Assembly (NCBI GenBank): GCA_041397775.1
Contig: JAWKWB010000002.1
Location: 186,001 to 250,000 of the forward strand
From: Ga0077555 sp041397775
GTDB taxonomy: Bacteria > Pseudomonadota > Alphaproteobacteria > Rhizobiales > Hyphomicrobiaceae
Length of the DNA: 64,000 nt
Direction: 5' to 3'
Below the pieces are notes generated by a model that was given only the letters and a program-made list of their open reading frames with translations, made no database searches and was not told the DNA's origin. Position numbers and translations under genes: made by a program. Below, piece after piece: positions 8,462-17,219 of this stretch (position 1 is its first letter; each line of letters begins with the position of its first letter).

Positions 8462-9517
8462 ATGGATTTCCTCGTCCTCGACAAGCTGACGAAGGCGTTC
8501 GGGGAGGCCGTCGCTGTCGACGGCCTTTCTCTATCGGTCCGCCAGGGTGAGCTGATCGCGCTGCTGGGCCCGTCGGGCTGCGGCAAGACGACGACGTTGC
8601 AGATGATCGCCGGCTTCGTCGCGCCGACGTCGGGTGCCGTGCGCCTCGAAGGAGAAGACCTGCTCGCCGTGCCGCCTGCGCGCCGCGGGCTGGGCATCGT
8701 CTTCCAGAGCTACGCCTTGTTCCCGCACATGACGGCGGCCGAGAACGTCGCCTTCGGACTGGAGATGCGCGGCGTCGAGGCGGCCGAGCGTCGTAAGCGT
8801 GTCTCCGAGACGCTCGACATGGTCGGCCTCGCCAGCCTCGCCGATCGCTATCCGCGCCGTATGTCCGGCGGCCAGCAGCAGCGCGTGGCGCTGGCCCGTG
8901 CTCTGGTCATCAAGCCGCGCATCCTGCTGCTCGACGAGCCGCTGTCCAACCTCGACGCCAAGCTGCGCGAGGAGATGCAGATCGAGCTGCGCCAGATCCA
9001 GCGCACGCTCGGCACGACGACGGTCCTCGTCACCCACGACCAGGGCGAGGCGATGGCGCTGGCCGACCGCATCGTGGTGATGAACCAGGGCAAGGTCGAG
9101 CAGATCGCGAGCCCGCACGAGGCTTACGAGCGGCCCGCAACCCCATTCGTCGCGGGCTTCCTCGGCAAGACCAACGTCATCCCCGCCATGGTCGAAAAGA
9201 CGGCTGCCGGCAGCGAGGTCGTGGTGGGCGGTGGCCGCTGGCCCGCGCCCGCAGGTTCGAACGGCCCTGCAAATATCTCCATCCGGCCCGAACGCATCGG
9301 CTTTGCCGCACCCGGCGCGGGCGGGCTCGCCGGCAAGGTCCGCGCCCGCATCTTCCAGGGCAATCACTGGCTCTACCAGATCGAGACGGCCGCCGGTCCC
9401 GTGACCGTGATCCGCCAGAACTCCGGCGATCCCGTGCCCGACGAGGGGACCGCGGTGACGCTGACCTGGGCGGCGGCCGACATGGGCGTGCGCGCGACGG
9501 CGGGAGCCGCACCATGA
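8462..9517 (+). CDS. ABC transporter ATP-binding protein (PotA-like)
   Basis: The 351-residue ATPase has Walker A GPSGCGKT (residues 36-43), the Q-loop in FQSYALFPHM, the signature MSGGQQQRVALARAL, Walker B ILLLDEPLSNLD and the switch His in VLVTHDQGEA. A C-terminal TOBE-type domain follows from about residue 245. This is the CUT1/PotA organisation of ATPases that energise spermidine/putrescine, iron and opine importers. It begins 16 bases after the binding protein and its stop overlaps the next start as ATGA, showing tight coupling in the operon. Confidence 0.9.
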   Translation: MDFLVLDKLTKAFGEAVAVDGLSLSVRQGELIALLGPSGCGKTTTLQMIAGFVAPTSGAVRLEGEDLLAVPPARRGLGIVFQSYALFPHMTAAENVAFGLEMRGVEAAERRKRVSETLDMVGLASLADRYPRRMSGGQQQRVALARALVIKPRILLLDEPLSNLDAKLREEMQIELRQIQRTLGTTTVLVTHDQGEAMALADRIVVMNQGKVEQIASPHEAYERPATPFVAGFLGKTNVIPAMVEKTAAGSEVVVGGGRWPAPAGSNGPANISIRPERIGFAAPGAGGLAGKVRARIFQGNHWLYQIETAAGPVTVIRQNSGDPVPDEGTAVTLTWAAADMGVRATAGAAP

Positions 9518-10377
9518 TGGAGCGGTCCTGGCGCGCGGCCTATCTGATGACGGCGCCGGCGCTGTTGCTGTTCGTCGGCGTCGTGCTGGTCCCGCTCGCC
9601 ATGACGGTGCTGCTCGCATTCCACGATTGGGATCAGTACAAAGGCATCCAGACGGTCTTCATCCTGAAGAACTGGCGTGAGATCTGGAGCGACAGCTACT
9701 TCACCGAGGTCTTCGCGCGAACTTTCCGCATGGCCCTGCTGGTGACCGTGTTCACGGCCGTGATGGGCGCGCCCGAAGCCTACGTTCTCTCGCGCATGCG
9801 CAACCCGTGGAAGGGCATCTTCCTCGTCGTGGTCCTGGGCCCGCTGCTGATCTCGGTGGTGGCGCGCACGCTGGGATGGGCGCTGCTGTTCGGCGGCCAC
9901 AGCGGCGTCGTCAACAAGGCCCTGCTGGCGCTGGGCGTCATCTCGACGCCGCTGCCCTTCATGTTCACCGAGACCGGCGTCGTCGTGGCGCTGACGCACG
10001 TGCTGATGCCGTTCATGGTGCTGTCGGTATGGGCCTCGCTGCAGCGGCTCGATCCGCAGATCGAGAACGCCGCGCTGTCGCTGGGGGCTGGCCATGCCAC
10101 CGTGTTGCGCCGCATCGTCCTGCCGCAGATCCTGCCCGGCGTGCTGTCGGGCGCCATCATCGTGTTCGCGCTGGCCGCGTCCGCCTTCGCCTCGCCCGCG
10201 ATCATCGGCGGCCGCCGCTTGAAGGTGGCCGCGACCCTTGCCTACGACGAGTTCCTGAACACGCTCAACTGGCCGCTGGGCGCGGCCGTCGCCGTGCTGC
10301 TGCTGATCGCGCTCGTCGCCATCATCGTCGGCTCGAACTGGTGGGTCGAGCGCCGCTACCGGGAGGCCTTCCGATGA
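9514..10377 (+). CDS. ABC transporter permease (PotB-like)
   Basis: The 287-residue protein has about six membrane helices and starts with the first helix right away (AYLMTAPALLLFVGVVLVPLAMTVLLAF). The EAA-loop region is visible near residues 180-205 (ENAALSLGAGHATVLRRIVLPQILPGVLSG), which contacts the ATPase. This matches the PotB/first permease of polyamine-opine type importers. Start and stop both overlap neighbours by ATGA, so translation is coupled with the ATPase and second permease. Confidence 0.9.
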   Translation: MMERSWRAAYLMTAPALLLFVGVVLVPLAMTVLLAFHDWDQYKGIQTVFILKNWREIWSDSYFTEVFARTFRMALLVTVFTAVMGAPEAYVLSRMRNPWKGIFLVVVLGPLLISVVARTLGWALLFGGHSGVVNKALLALGVISTPLPFMFTETGVVVALTHVLMPFMVLSVWASLQRLDPQIENAALSLGAGHATVLRRIVLPQILPGVLSGAIIVFALAASAFASPAIIGGRRLKVAATLAYDEFLNTLNWPLGAAVAVLLLIALVAIIVGSNWWVERRYREAFR

Positions 10378-11180
10378 GCCGCAACGGACCGTTGGCGCTC
10401 GTCTTTCACGCGCTCTTCGTCACGTTCATGCTGGCGCCGATCGTGATCGTGTGCCTCGTGGCGTTCACGCCGGAAGGCTATCTCTCCATCCCCACGCACA
10501 CCTGGTCCCTGCGCTGGTTCCGCGAGATCGAACGCTATCCCGAATTCATCAGCGCCTTCTGGACGAGCCTGTGGCTGGGCGCGCTGTCCTCCACCATCGC
10601 GGTCCTCATTTCGGTGCCCGCAGCCCTCGCCATCGCGCGATATACGTTCCCCGGCCGCGACGTGATGACGGCGTTCTTCATGTCGCCGCTGATGATCCCG
10701 CACGTCGTGCTCGGCATCGCCTTCCTGCGGTTCTTCACGCAGATCGGCCTCAGCGGCCGCTTCGTCGGGCTCGTCATCTCACACGTCATCATCGTCATGC
10801 CGTTCGCCCTGCGCCTGACCTTGGCCTCCGCCGCCGGCCTCGACCGGCGCATCGAGCAGGCGGCCGTCTCGCTGGGCGCCGACACCATGACCGTCTTCCG
10901 CCGCGTGACGCTGCCGCTCGTCATGCCGGGGGTGGCGAGCGGCTGGGCGCTGGCCTTCATCCAGTCGTTCGACGAGGTGACGATGACGGTCTTCATCGCC
11001 GCGCCGGGCACCGAGACCTTGCCCGTGCGCATGTTCGCCCACATCCAGGACAGCATCGATCCGCTGGTGACGTCGGTCTCGGCGGGCGTCATCGCCATCA
11101 CGGTGGTGTTTCTCATCGTCATGGATCGGCTGTATGGTCTCGAACGGCTGCTGGTCGGCCGTGGCACTGGGGAGCGGTGA
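10374..11180 (+). CDS. ABC transporter permease (PotC-like)
   Basis: This 268-residue permease has about six membrane helices and the EAA loop EQAAVSLGADTMTVFRRVTLPLVMPGVASG. It matches the PotC-type second permease. ATG 10374 overlaps the stop of the first permease (ATGA), and its own stop shares a base with the start of the oxidase gene. The import operon therefore runs straight into the catabolic genes. Confidence 0.9.
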   Translation: MSRNGPLALVFHALFVTFMLAPIVIVCLVAFTPEGYLSIPTHTWSLRWFREIERYPEFISAFWTSLWLGALSSTIAVLISVPAALAIARYTFPGRDVMTAFFMSPLMIPHVVLGIAFLRFFTQIGLSGRFVGLVISHVIIVMPFALRLTLASAAGLDRRIEQAAVSLGADTMTVFRRVTLPLVMPGVASGWALAFIQSFDEVTMTVFIAAPGTETLPVRMFAHIQDSIDPLVTSVSAGVIAITVVFLIVMDRLYGLERLLVGRGTGER

Positions 11181-12310
11181 TGGCGCGAGGCGCAAAGGAG
11201 TACGAGTTCGCGGTCGTTGGCGGCGGTCTCTTGGGATCGGCCATCGCATGGGGGCTGGCGCGGCTGGGCAAGCGCGTCGCCGTCCTCGACGAGGGCGATC
11301 GGGCGACACGCGCCTCGCGCGGCAACTTCGCGCTCGTGTGGGTGCAGTCGAAGGGGCTCGGCATGCCCGCGTATGCCGGGTGGACCATCCGCGGCTCGAA
11401 CGGCTATCGCGCCTTCGCCGACGAATTGGAGCGCGAGACGGGGATCCCCGTTTCCTTCGAACGTCCCGGCGGCTTCCACTTGTCGCTCAGCGAGCGGGAG
11501 CTGGAAGCGCGCGCCCAGCAGCTGAAGCGCCTGCACAACCAGCCCGGTATCGTCGCGTACGAGACGAAGATCCTCGACCACGCCGAGATCGCGAAGATGC
11601 TGCCCGACATCGGACCGGACGTGGTCGGCGGCAGCTACTGCCCGCTCGACGGACACGTCAATTCGCAGCAGCTTCTGCGCGCCTTCCACAAGGGACTGGC
11701 GCAGCAGGGCGCGCACTACCTGCCATCCCATCGCGTCGAGAGCATTGCCCACAAGGCGGGCGCCTTCGTCCTGGGCACGCCGTCGGGCGAGGTGCGCGCG
11801 GACCGCATCGTGCTGGCTGCCGGCAACGCCAATGCGACGCTGGCGCCGCTGGTGGGCCTGCGGGCGCCGATGAAGCCCGAACGCGGCCAGATCCTCGTGA
11901 CCGAGCGTGTCCAACCCTTCCTCGATCATCCCGTCGTCACCATCCGCCAGACCAACGAGGGCTCGGTGATGATCGGCGACAGCAAGGAGGAGGGGACGCG
12001 CGATACCGACATGACCATGGGCGTCAACGCCATGATGGCGGAGCGGGCCGTCCGCATGTTCCCCAGGCTCGCCAGCCTCAATGTCGTGCGCATGTGGACC
12101 GCGATCCGCGTCATGACCGAGGATGGTTTCCCGATCTACGAGCAGTCCAGGAGTTTCCCGGGCGCGTTCGTGGCCTGCTGCCATTCCGGTGTGACGCTGG
12201 CGGCCAATCACGCGCTGGTGGTCGCGCCGATGATCGCGGCCGGCGCACTGGACGAGGATGTTGTGGGTGCCTTTTCGGCACGGAGGTTCGATGTTCGCAA
12301 GAGTGCATGA
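11180..12310 (+). CDS. FAD-dependent oxidoreductase, DAO family (first copy)
   Basis: The 376-residue protein has the Rossmann FAD motif VVGGGLLGSAIAWGLARLGKRVAVLDEG near its N terminus and the DAO-family C-terminal block that returns to the flavin (AIRVMTEDGFPIYEQ, then GVTLAANHALVVAP). Relatives include glycine oxidase, sarcosine oxidase and the beta subunits of opine oxidases and D-hydroxyproline dehydrogenase. It would oxidise a C-N bond of the compound brought in by the ABC importer. Its start overlaps the permease stop (TGATG) and its end overlaps the 2Fe-2S gene, so it is probably the catalytic subunit of a complex with the next two products. Substrate unknown. Confidence 0.85.
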   Translation: MARGAKEYEFAVVGGGLLGSAIAWGLARLGKRVAVLDEGDRATRASRGNFALVWVQSKGLGMPAYAGWTIRGSNGYRAFADELERETGIPVSFERPGGFHLSLSERELEARAQQLKRLHNQPGIVAYETKILDHAEIAKMLPDIGPDVVGGSYCPLDGHVNSQQLLRAFHKGLAQQGAHYLPSHRVESIAHKAGAFVLGTPSGEVRADRIVLAAGNANATLAPLVGLRAPMKPERGQILVTERVQPFLDHPVVTIRQTNEGSVMIGDSKEEGTRDTDMTMGVNAMMAERAVRMFPRLASLNVVRMWTAIRVMTEDGFPIYEQSRSFPGAFVACCHSGVTLAANHALVVAPMIAAGALDEDVVGAFSARRFDVRKSA

Positions 12311-12587
12311 TGCGCCGGTGCGCAGTGTGCGGGTTACGGTGGACGGCCGGCTCGTGGAGGCCAAGCTGGGCGACAGCGTCGCAGCGGTGCTGCTGGCGGA
12401 AGGCGTCTCGCCCACGCGCGTCTCGGCAGTATCGGGCACACCGCGCGCGCCCTATTGCATGATGGGCGTGTGCTTCGAGTGTCTCGTCACGATCGACGGC
12501 GTGGGCAACCGGCAGGGTTGCCTGATCCCTGTTCGCGAGGGCATGGCGATCGAAACGCAGCAGGCGAGACGGGAGGCGGGACGGTGA
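12291..12587 (+). CDS. 2Fe-2S ferredoxin-like subunit (HcnA / opine-oxidase type)
   Basis: This 98-residue protein carries the plant-ferredoxin-like pattern YCMMGVCFECLVTIDGVGNRQGC (residues about 57-79), where four cysteines should hold a 2Fe-2S cluster. Small proteins like this are the HcnA-like subunit of hydrogen cyanide synthase, opine oxidase and heteromeric amino-acid dehydrogenases, carrying electrons between flavins. ATG 12291 has GGAGG just upstream and lies inside the end of the oxidase gene; an ATG at 12258 is possible but without a ribosome site. The next start overlaps its stop as GTGA. Confidence 0.88.
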   Translation: MFARVHDAPVRSVRVTVDGRLVEAKLGDSVAAVLLAEGVSPTRVSAVSGTPRAPYCMMGVCFECLVTIDGVGNRQGCLIPVREGMAIETQQARREAGR

Positions 12588-14008
12588 CGGGCATCGGCGA
12601 TCTCCAGGCGATCTACGACGTCGTCGTCGTCGGCGCGGGGCCGGCGGGCATGGCCGCCGCCACGGTGACGGCCAACGCCGGCTTCTCGACGCTCGTTCTC
12701 GACGAGAATGCGGGCGTCGGCGGGCAGGTGTGGCGCGCGATCGAAACCACGCCGGTCATGGCGCGCCCCGTGCTCGGTCCCGATTACTGGGCGGGCCAGG
12801 ACGTCGTGCGGGCCTTCCGGGAGAGCGGCGCACAGCACCTAGCCGGTGCCACGGTCTGGAGCCTCGATGCAAACCGCGAGATCGGCGTCTCGGTGGGCGG
12901 CGAGGCGCGGCTGATTTCCGCCAGGCGCGTGATCCTGGCAACGGGCGCCCTCGAGAGGCCCTTCCCCGTGCCCGGCTGGACCATGCCCGGCGTCATGACG
13001 ATCGGTGCCGCACAGACGGTATTGAAGGCCTCGGGTCTTTATCCCAGCGGCGCGACGGTACTCGTCGGTTGCGGGCCGCTGCTGTGGCTCTATGCCTTCC
13101 AGGCCCTGCAGGTGGGCGCCCAGATCCAGGCTATTCTGGACACGACCGACGCCGGCCAGCGCCGCCAGGCCGTGAAGCACGCGATGCCCTTCCTGCGTTC
13201 ACCCTACCTCGGCAAGGGCCTCAAGCTGATGGCGCACGTGCGCCGCAAGATCCGCGTCGTCGACAACGTCACGGACGTCGCCATAGAGGGCACGGATCGC
13301 GCGGCCTCCGTCGTCTATCGCCGGGGCGGCGCGACCGCGGCCGACCGGCTGATGGCCGATACCGTCCTGCTCCATCAAGGCGTCGTGCCCAACGTCAACC
13401 TCGCCATGGCGGCCGGGGTCGCGCATACCTGGGACGATGCGCAGCTCTGCTTCAAGCCGAACCTCGACGCCTACGGCGGCACGAACGTCACGGGCATCGC
13501 CATTGCAGGCGACGGAGCGGGTATCGCGGGCGCGGAGGCGGCGCTCGAGCGGGGCCGGCTCGCGGGCCTCGCGGCGGCGACGGCGCTGGGCGCCGATCCC
13601 CATCGCCTGCCCGACGAAAAGGCCGTGCGTCGCAGCCTGCAACGCTACGAGGCGCCGCGCGCCTTCCTCGACACGCTCTATCGCCCCGCCAAGGCGTTCC
13701 GCATTCCCCAGGGCGAAACCATCGCCTGCCGCTGCGAGGAGGTGAAGGCGAAGGACGTGACGGCGACGGTCGAGATCGGCCCGGAAGGCCCCAACCAGAT
13801 GAAGTCGTTCCTGCGGTGCGGCATGGGGCCGTGCCAGGGACGGCTCTGCGGCCTCACCGTGACCGAGCTCATCGCCGAGCAGCGCGGCGTGCCGCCCGGC
13901 GAGGTGGGCTACTATCGCCTGCGGCCGCCGGTGAAGCCCGTTTCGCTGGCCGAGATCGCAAGCCTCGAGAAGAGCGAAGCTGCCGTGAAGGCAGTCGTGC
14001 GTAGCTGA
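12584..14008 (+). CDS. FAD/NAD(P)-binding oxidoreductase with C-terminal Fe-S domain (HcnB / opine-oxidase A type)
   Basis: From GTG 12584, which overlaps the previous stop, the product is 474 residues. It has an FAD motif VVVVGAGPAGMAAATVTANAGF near the N terminus, a second dinucleotide-binding motif around residues 150-165 (TVLVGCGPLLWLYAFQ) and a C-terminal cysteine cluster, CRCEEVKAKDV then FLRCGMGPCQGRLCG, as in BFD-like 2Fe-2S domains. This is the architecture of HcnB and the large subunit of opine oxidase, D-hydroxyproline dehydrogenase and related complexes. With the DAO subunit and small ferredoxin it should form a membrane-linked or electron-acceptor-linked dehydrogenase. Confidence 0.87.
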   Translation: MTGIGDLQAIYDVVVVGAGPAGMAAATVTANAGFSTLVLDENAGVGGQVWRAIETTPVMARPVLGPDYWAGQDVVRAFRESGAQHLAGATVWSLDANREIGVSVGGEARLISARRVILATGALERPFPVPGWTMPGVMTIGAAQTVLKASGLYPSGATVLVGCGPLLWLYAFQALQVGAQIQAILDTTDAGQRRQAVKHAMPFLRSPYLGKGLKLMAHVRRKIRVVDNVTDVAIEGTDRAASVVYRRGGATAADRLMADTVLLHQGVVPNVNLAMAAGVAHTWDDAQLCFKPNLDAYGGTNVTGIAIAGDGAGIAGAEAALERGRLAGLAAATALGADPHRLPDEKAVRRSLQRYEAPRAFLDTLYRPAKAFRIPQGETIACRCEEVKAKDVTATVEIGPEGPNQMKSFLRCGMGPCQGRLCGLTVTELIAEQRGVPPGEVGYYRLRPPVKPVSLAEIASLEKSEAAVKAVVRS

Positions 14009-14030
14009 GCATCGGAGAGGATCGGTCCCC

Positions 14031-15146
14031 ATGGCGACCGCCGACGTCATCGTGATCGGAGGCGGCCTGCACGGATGTTCGGCAGCGCTCCATCTGGCCA
14101 TGCGCGGCGCCAAGGTGCTGGTGATCGAGAAGGACCACGTCGGCCGCCACGCCTCGGGCGTGAATGCGGGTGGCGTACGGCGCCTGGGCCGTCATTTTGC
14201 CGAGATCCCCATCTCCTGCGCCTCGATGGAACTGTGGCATCGCATTCGTGACATCGTTGACGACGATTGCGGCTTCGAGGCCTCGGGCCAGGTCAAGATC
14301 GCCGAGAACGAGGCCGATTTCGCCGTTCTGGCCAAACGTGTCGCCGACGTGCGCGCGCTGGGCTTCACGCACGAGGAACTGGTCGGCCAGGACGAGTTGC
14401 GCCGCATCGTGCCCGCCGTCGCCGATCAGTGCGTCGGGGCGATCGTCGTGCGCGACGATGGAGCAGCCAACCCCTATCGCACGACGCTCGCCTTCAAGCG
14501 CAAGGCGCAGAGCCTGGGCGTGCGCTTCGAGGAGGGCGTTGCCGTCACGGGACTGGCGCGTGGCATGGGGGATTGGCGCGTTGCGACGACGGCAGGCGAT
14601 CGCACGGCGCCCAAGATCGTCAACTGCGCGGGGGCCTGGGCGGGCCGCATCGCTGCCCTGCTGGGCGAGCCGGTGCCGCTCGAAGTGATCGCGCCGATGA
14701 TGATGATCACCGCGCCCATGCAACCCTTCATCAAGCCGGTGGTCGGTGCCACCAGCCGGCCGCTCTCCTTCAAGCAGATGCCCAACGGCACCGTCATGAT
14801 CGGCGGTGGCCGTCGCGGCACGCCGCATCCCGACCGCAACGCCACGGACCTCGATTTCCGCCAATTGGCGCTTGGCGCCAGGACGGTTCTCGATCTGTTT
14901 CCCATCATGCGGGCGGCTCAGGTCGTGCGCGGCTGGGCCGGAATCGAGGCCCGCATGCCCGACGATATCCCGGTGATCGGACCCAGCAGAACCAGCGAGG
15001 GCGTCTACCATGCCTTCGGCTTTTCCGCGCACGGCTTCCAGATGGGCCCGGGCGTCGGCGCACTGATGGCGGAACTGGTGTCGCGCGGCACCACGAATTC
15101 GCCGATTTCTCCATTCGATATCCGCCGGTTTGAGACACGCGGCTAA
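14031..15146 (+). CDS. FAD-dependent oxidoreductase, DAO family (second copy)
   Basis: This 371-residue DAO-family flavoprotein begins with VIVIGGGLHGCSAALHLAMRGAKVLVIEKD and keeps the family return motif GWAGIEARMPDDIPVIGPS and GFSAHGFQMGPGVGALMAELV near the end. Overall it resembles sarcosine oxidase beta / HcnC-type proteins more than glycine oxidase. It follows the HcnB-like gene by 22 bases, with GGAGAGGA upstream. A second DAO enzyme in the same operon could be an alternative catalytic subunit or act on the first product. It is only distantly similar to the copy at 11180. Confidence 0.85.
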   Translation: MATADVIVIGGGLHGCSAALHLAMRGAKVLVIEKDHVGRHASGVNAGGVRRLGRHFAEIPISCASMELWHRIRDIVDDDCGFEASGQVKIAENEADFAVLAKRVADVRALGFTHEELVGQDELRRIVPAVADQCVGAIVVRDDGAANPYRTTLAFKRKAQSLGVRFEEGVAVTGLARGMGDWRVATTAGDRTAPKIVNCAGAWAGRIAALLGEPVPLEVIAPMMMITAPMQPFIKPVVGATSRPLSFKQMPNGTVMIGGGRRGTPHPDRNATDLDFRQLALGARTVLDLFPIMRAAQVVRGWAGIEARMPDDIPVIGPSRTSEGVYHAFGFSAHGFQMGPGVGALMAELVSRGTTNSPISPFDIRRFETRG

Positions 15147-15208
15147 GCGTGCAAGAGTCCGGCCGGGGGCGCCGGCTCGCGGCGAAGTCATGCGTAAGGG
15201 GGGACGAA

Positions 15209-17206
15209 ATGGCAACCGAGAGCGATGAAAAGGGCCTCTTGTCGCTGCCCACGATGGTGAGATGGTTCTCGCCGAGCCTGCTCGCCAACGCTGCAGCCCG
15301 CTCGGTGCTATCGCCCATCTTCGGCACGTTCGCGGACGCGAGGGGCGCGCAGGCCGCCGTCGACGGCTTCCTGCCCGACATCCTGCGCCAGGTCGTCCAG
15401 CGGCACGATCTGCGCGATGCCGGCCTGGCCGTCGGCGATGGCGCCGTGTGGGTCGACTACATCGCCGATACCGGCGACGGGTTCGACAGCACCTATGCCG
15501 TGGCCGCGACCGCGGCCCAGGATCAACTGGTGGTCGCGCGCAGGGGATCGAAGGAAACCTTCGACCTGCCCAGCGGCAAGGTCCTGATCCTCGGCGGCGA
15601 TCAGGTCTACCCCTACCCCACGCGCGACGAGTATCGCGATCGCTTCGCCTATCCCTTCTCGATGGCCTATTCGGACCTGTCGAACCCGCGCATGACGTTC
15701 GCCATTCCCGGCAACCACGATTGGTACGACGGCCTCAACTCCTTCGATTTCCTCGCCTGCCAGGCGCGCTACGGCGAGAACCTCGGCACCAGGGTCGGCA
15801 GCCTGACCTTTTCGCAGCACCGCAGTTATTTCGCGATCCGGCTGCCCTACAACTGGTGGATCTGGGGCGCCGACATCCAGTTCTCCCCCTACCTCGATGC
15901 GGGGCAGGTGCACTACTTCCGGGCCGCCGCGAGCTTCATGAAGGAAGAGGCGGCCGCCCATCCCGGCGAGCCCGAGCACAAGATTATCCTGTGCCTTGCC
16001 GCGCCCGGGTGGCAGTACGAGGAAAAGCTGGCCCTGGAGGCCAACTCCAACATTCGCATGATCGCGGAGATCGCCGCCGAAAGCGGGGGCCGGATCTGCA
16101 CGGTCATTTCGGGCGATTCGCACCACTACGCCCGCTACCACTCGGCCGAGCTGGGATTGAACCTCCTCACTGCCGGCGGCGGCGGGGCCTTCCTGCACTC
16201 CACGCACCAGCTTCAGCGCAAGATCCGATATCCGTGGGCCGGCGGCGAGCACGAGTTCGATCTCAAGTGCCGCCCCTCGGTTCATGGCCCCAACGTCGAG
16301 CCAGAAGTCGCCGTGTTTCCCTCGCGCAGCACGAGTTTCTGGCTCACGTGGCGCAACCTGCTGTTTCCCGTCTGGAACTATACGTTCGCCACGTTGCTCG
16401 GCACGTTCTACTGGCTGATGACCTGGATGTACTCGCAGACGCCCATCGTCAACCGGGTCACCTGCACGGTGAACGGCCGCTCGCCGCTGGTCGAGGACAT
16501 CCTCGTCTATCATCGGGGCAATTGCGCCCTGGAAGGCGAGACGATCTGGGCCCGGCTGCAGGATCTGGCGACGATCACGGTCCAGGCCGGCATCTACCAG
16601 TTCCTGCTGGGCATCTTCGGCCTCGGGCTGCTGTTGATCCTGATCGCCTACGCCGACGCGCAGCGGCGGTGGAAGCGCGTGCTCATGGGCACGGTGCACT
16701 GGTTCGCGCATATCTGCGCCATGGTGGCGCTCTATATCGCCGTCAACAACTACGGGTACTGGCAATGGTTGGGGGATTGGACGGTGGTGGCGTTGACGCC
16801 CTACCTCGGCCAGTCGGTCCTGCTCGTACGCACCTTCAGCTACATGGCGCAGATGATCCTGGGCGGCGGCTTCGTGGCGGGGCTGGTCTGGGGCTTATAC
16901 CTCTTCATCAGCTGCGCCTTCTTCAAGCGCCACTGGAACGATGCCTTCTCCGCGCTGCGCATCCCCGACTACAAGAACTTCCTGCGCATCAAGCTCGAAC
17001 GCGACCGCATGACGATCTTCCCGATCGGCATCAAGCGTACGCCCTCGCGTATCGAGTGGAGCTGGCGCAAGGGCGATGGGGCCCACAAGGGACGCTACGT
17101 ACCGATGACCAAGATCAAGCCGCTGCTCGTCGATGGCCCGATCGTCGTCGAGGCGAGCGACGTGACACAGGGCAATGCGCGCGGTCCGCAAGGCATCGTG
17201 GTCTGA
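15209..17206 (+). CDS. Membrane-associated calcineurin-like metallophosphoesterase
   Basis: From ATG 15209 (GGGGGGAC upstream) the product is 665 residues. The N-terminal half is a calcineurin-type phosphoesterase: LILGGDQVYPYP, FAIPGNHDWYDG and TVISGDSHHYARY supply Asp, Asn-His and His ligands for two metals. Residues about 460-590 hold about four hydrophobic segments (for example LLGIFGLGLLLILIAYADA), so the enzyme is probably anchored with its catalytic part on one face of the membrane. The substrate is unknown; nucleotide, lipid and protein phosphatases share the fold. It starts 62 bases after the oxidase operon and is followed at once by the isomerase gene. Confidence 0.82.
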   Translation: MATESDEKGLLSLPTMVRWFSPSLLANAAARSVLSPIFGTFADARGAQAAVDGFLPDILRQVVQRHDLRDAGLAVGDGAVWVDYIADTGDGFDSTYAVAATAAQDQLVVARRGSKETFDLPSGKVLILGGDQVYPYPTRDEYRDRFAYPFSMAYSDLSNPRMTFAIPGNHDWYDGLNSFDFLACQARYGENLGTRVGSLTFSQHRSYFAIRLPYNWWIWGADIQFSPYLDAGQVHYFRAAASFMKEEAAAHPGEPEHKIILCLAAPGWQYEEKLALEANSNIRMIAEIAAESGGRICTVISGDSHHYARYHSAELGLNLLTAGGGGAFLHSTHQLQRKIRYPWAGGEHEFDLKCRPSVHGPNVEPEVAVFPSRSTSFWLTWRNLLFPVWNYTFATLLGTFYWLMTWMYSQTPIVNRVTCTVNGRSPLVEDILVYHRGNCALEGETIWARLQDLATITVQAGIYQFLLGIFGLGLLLILIAYADAQRRWKRVLMGTVHWFAHICAMVALYIAVNNYGYWQWLGDWTVVALTPYLGQSVLLVRTFSYMAQMILGGGFVAGLVWGLYLFISCAFFKRHWNDAFSALRIPDYKNFLRIKLERDRMTIFPIGIKRTPSRIEWSWRKGDGAHKGRYVPMTKIKPLLVDGPIVVEASDVTQGNARGPQGIVV

Positions 17207-17219
17207 AGGAGGAGCAGGG

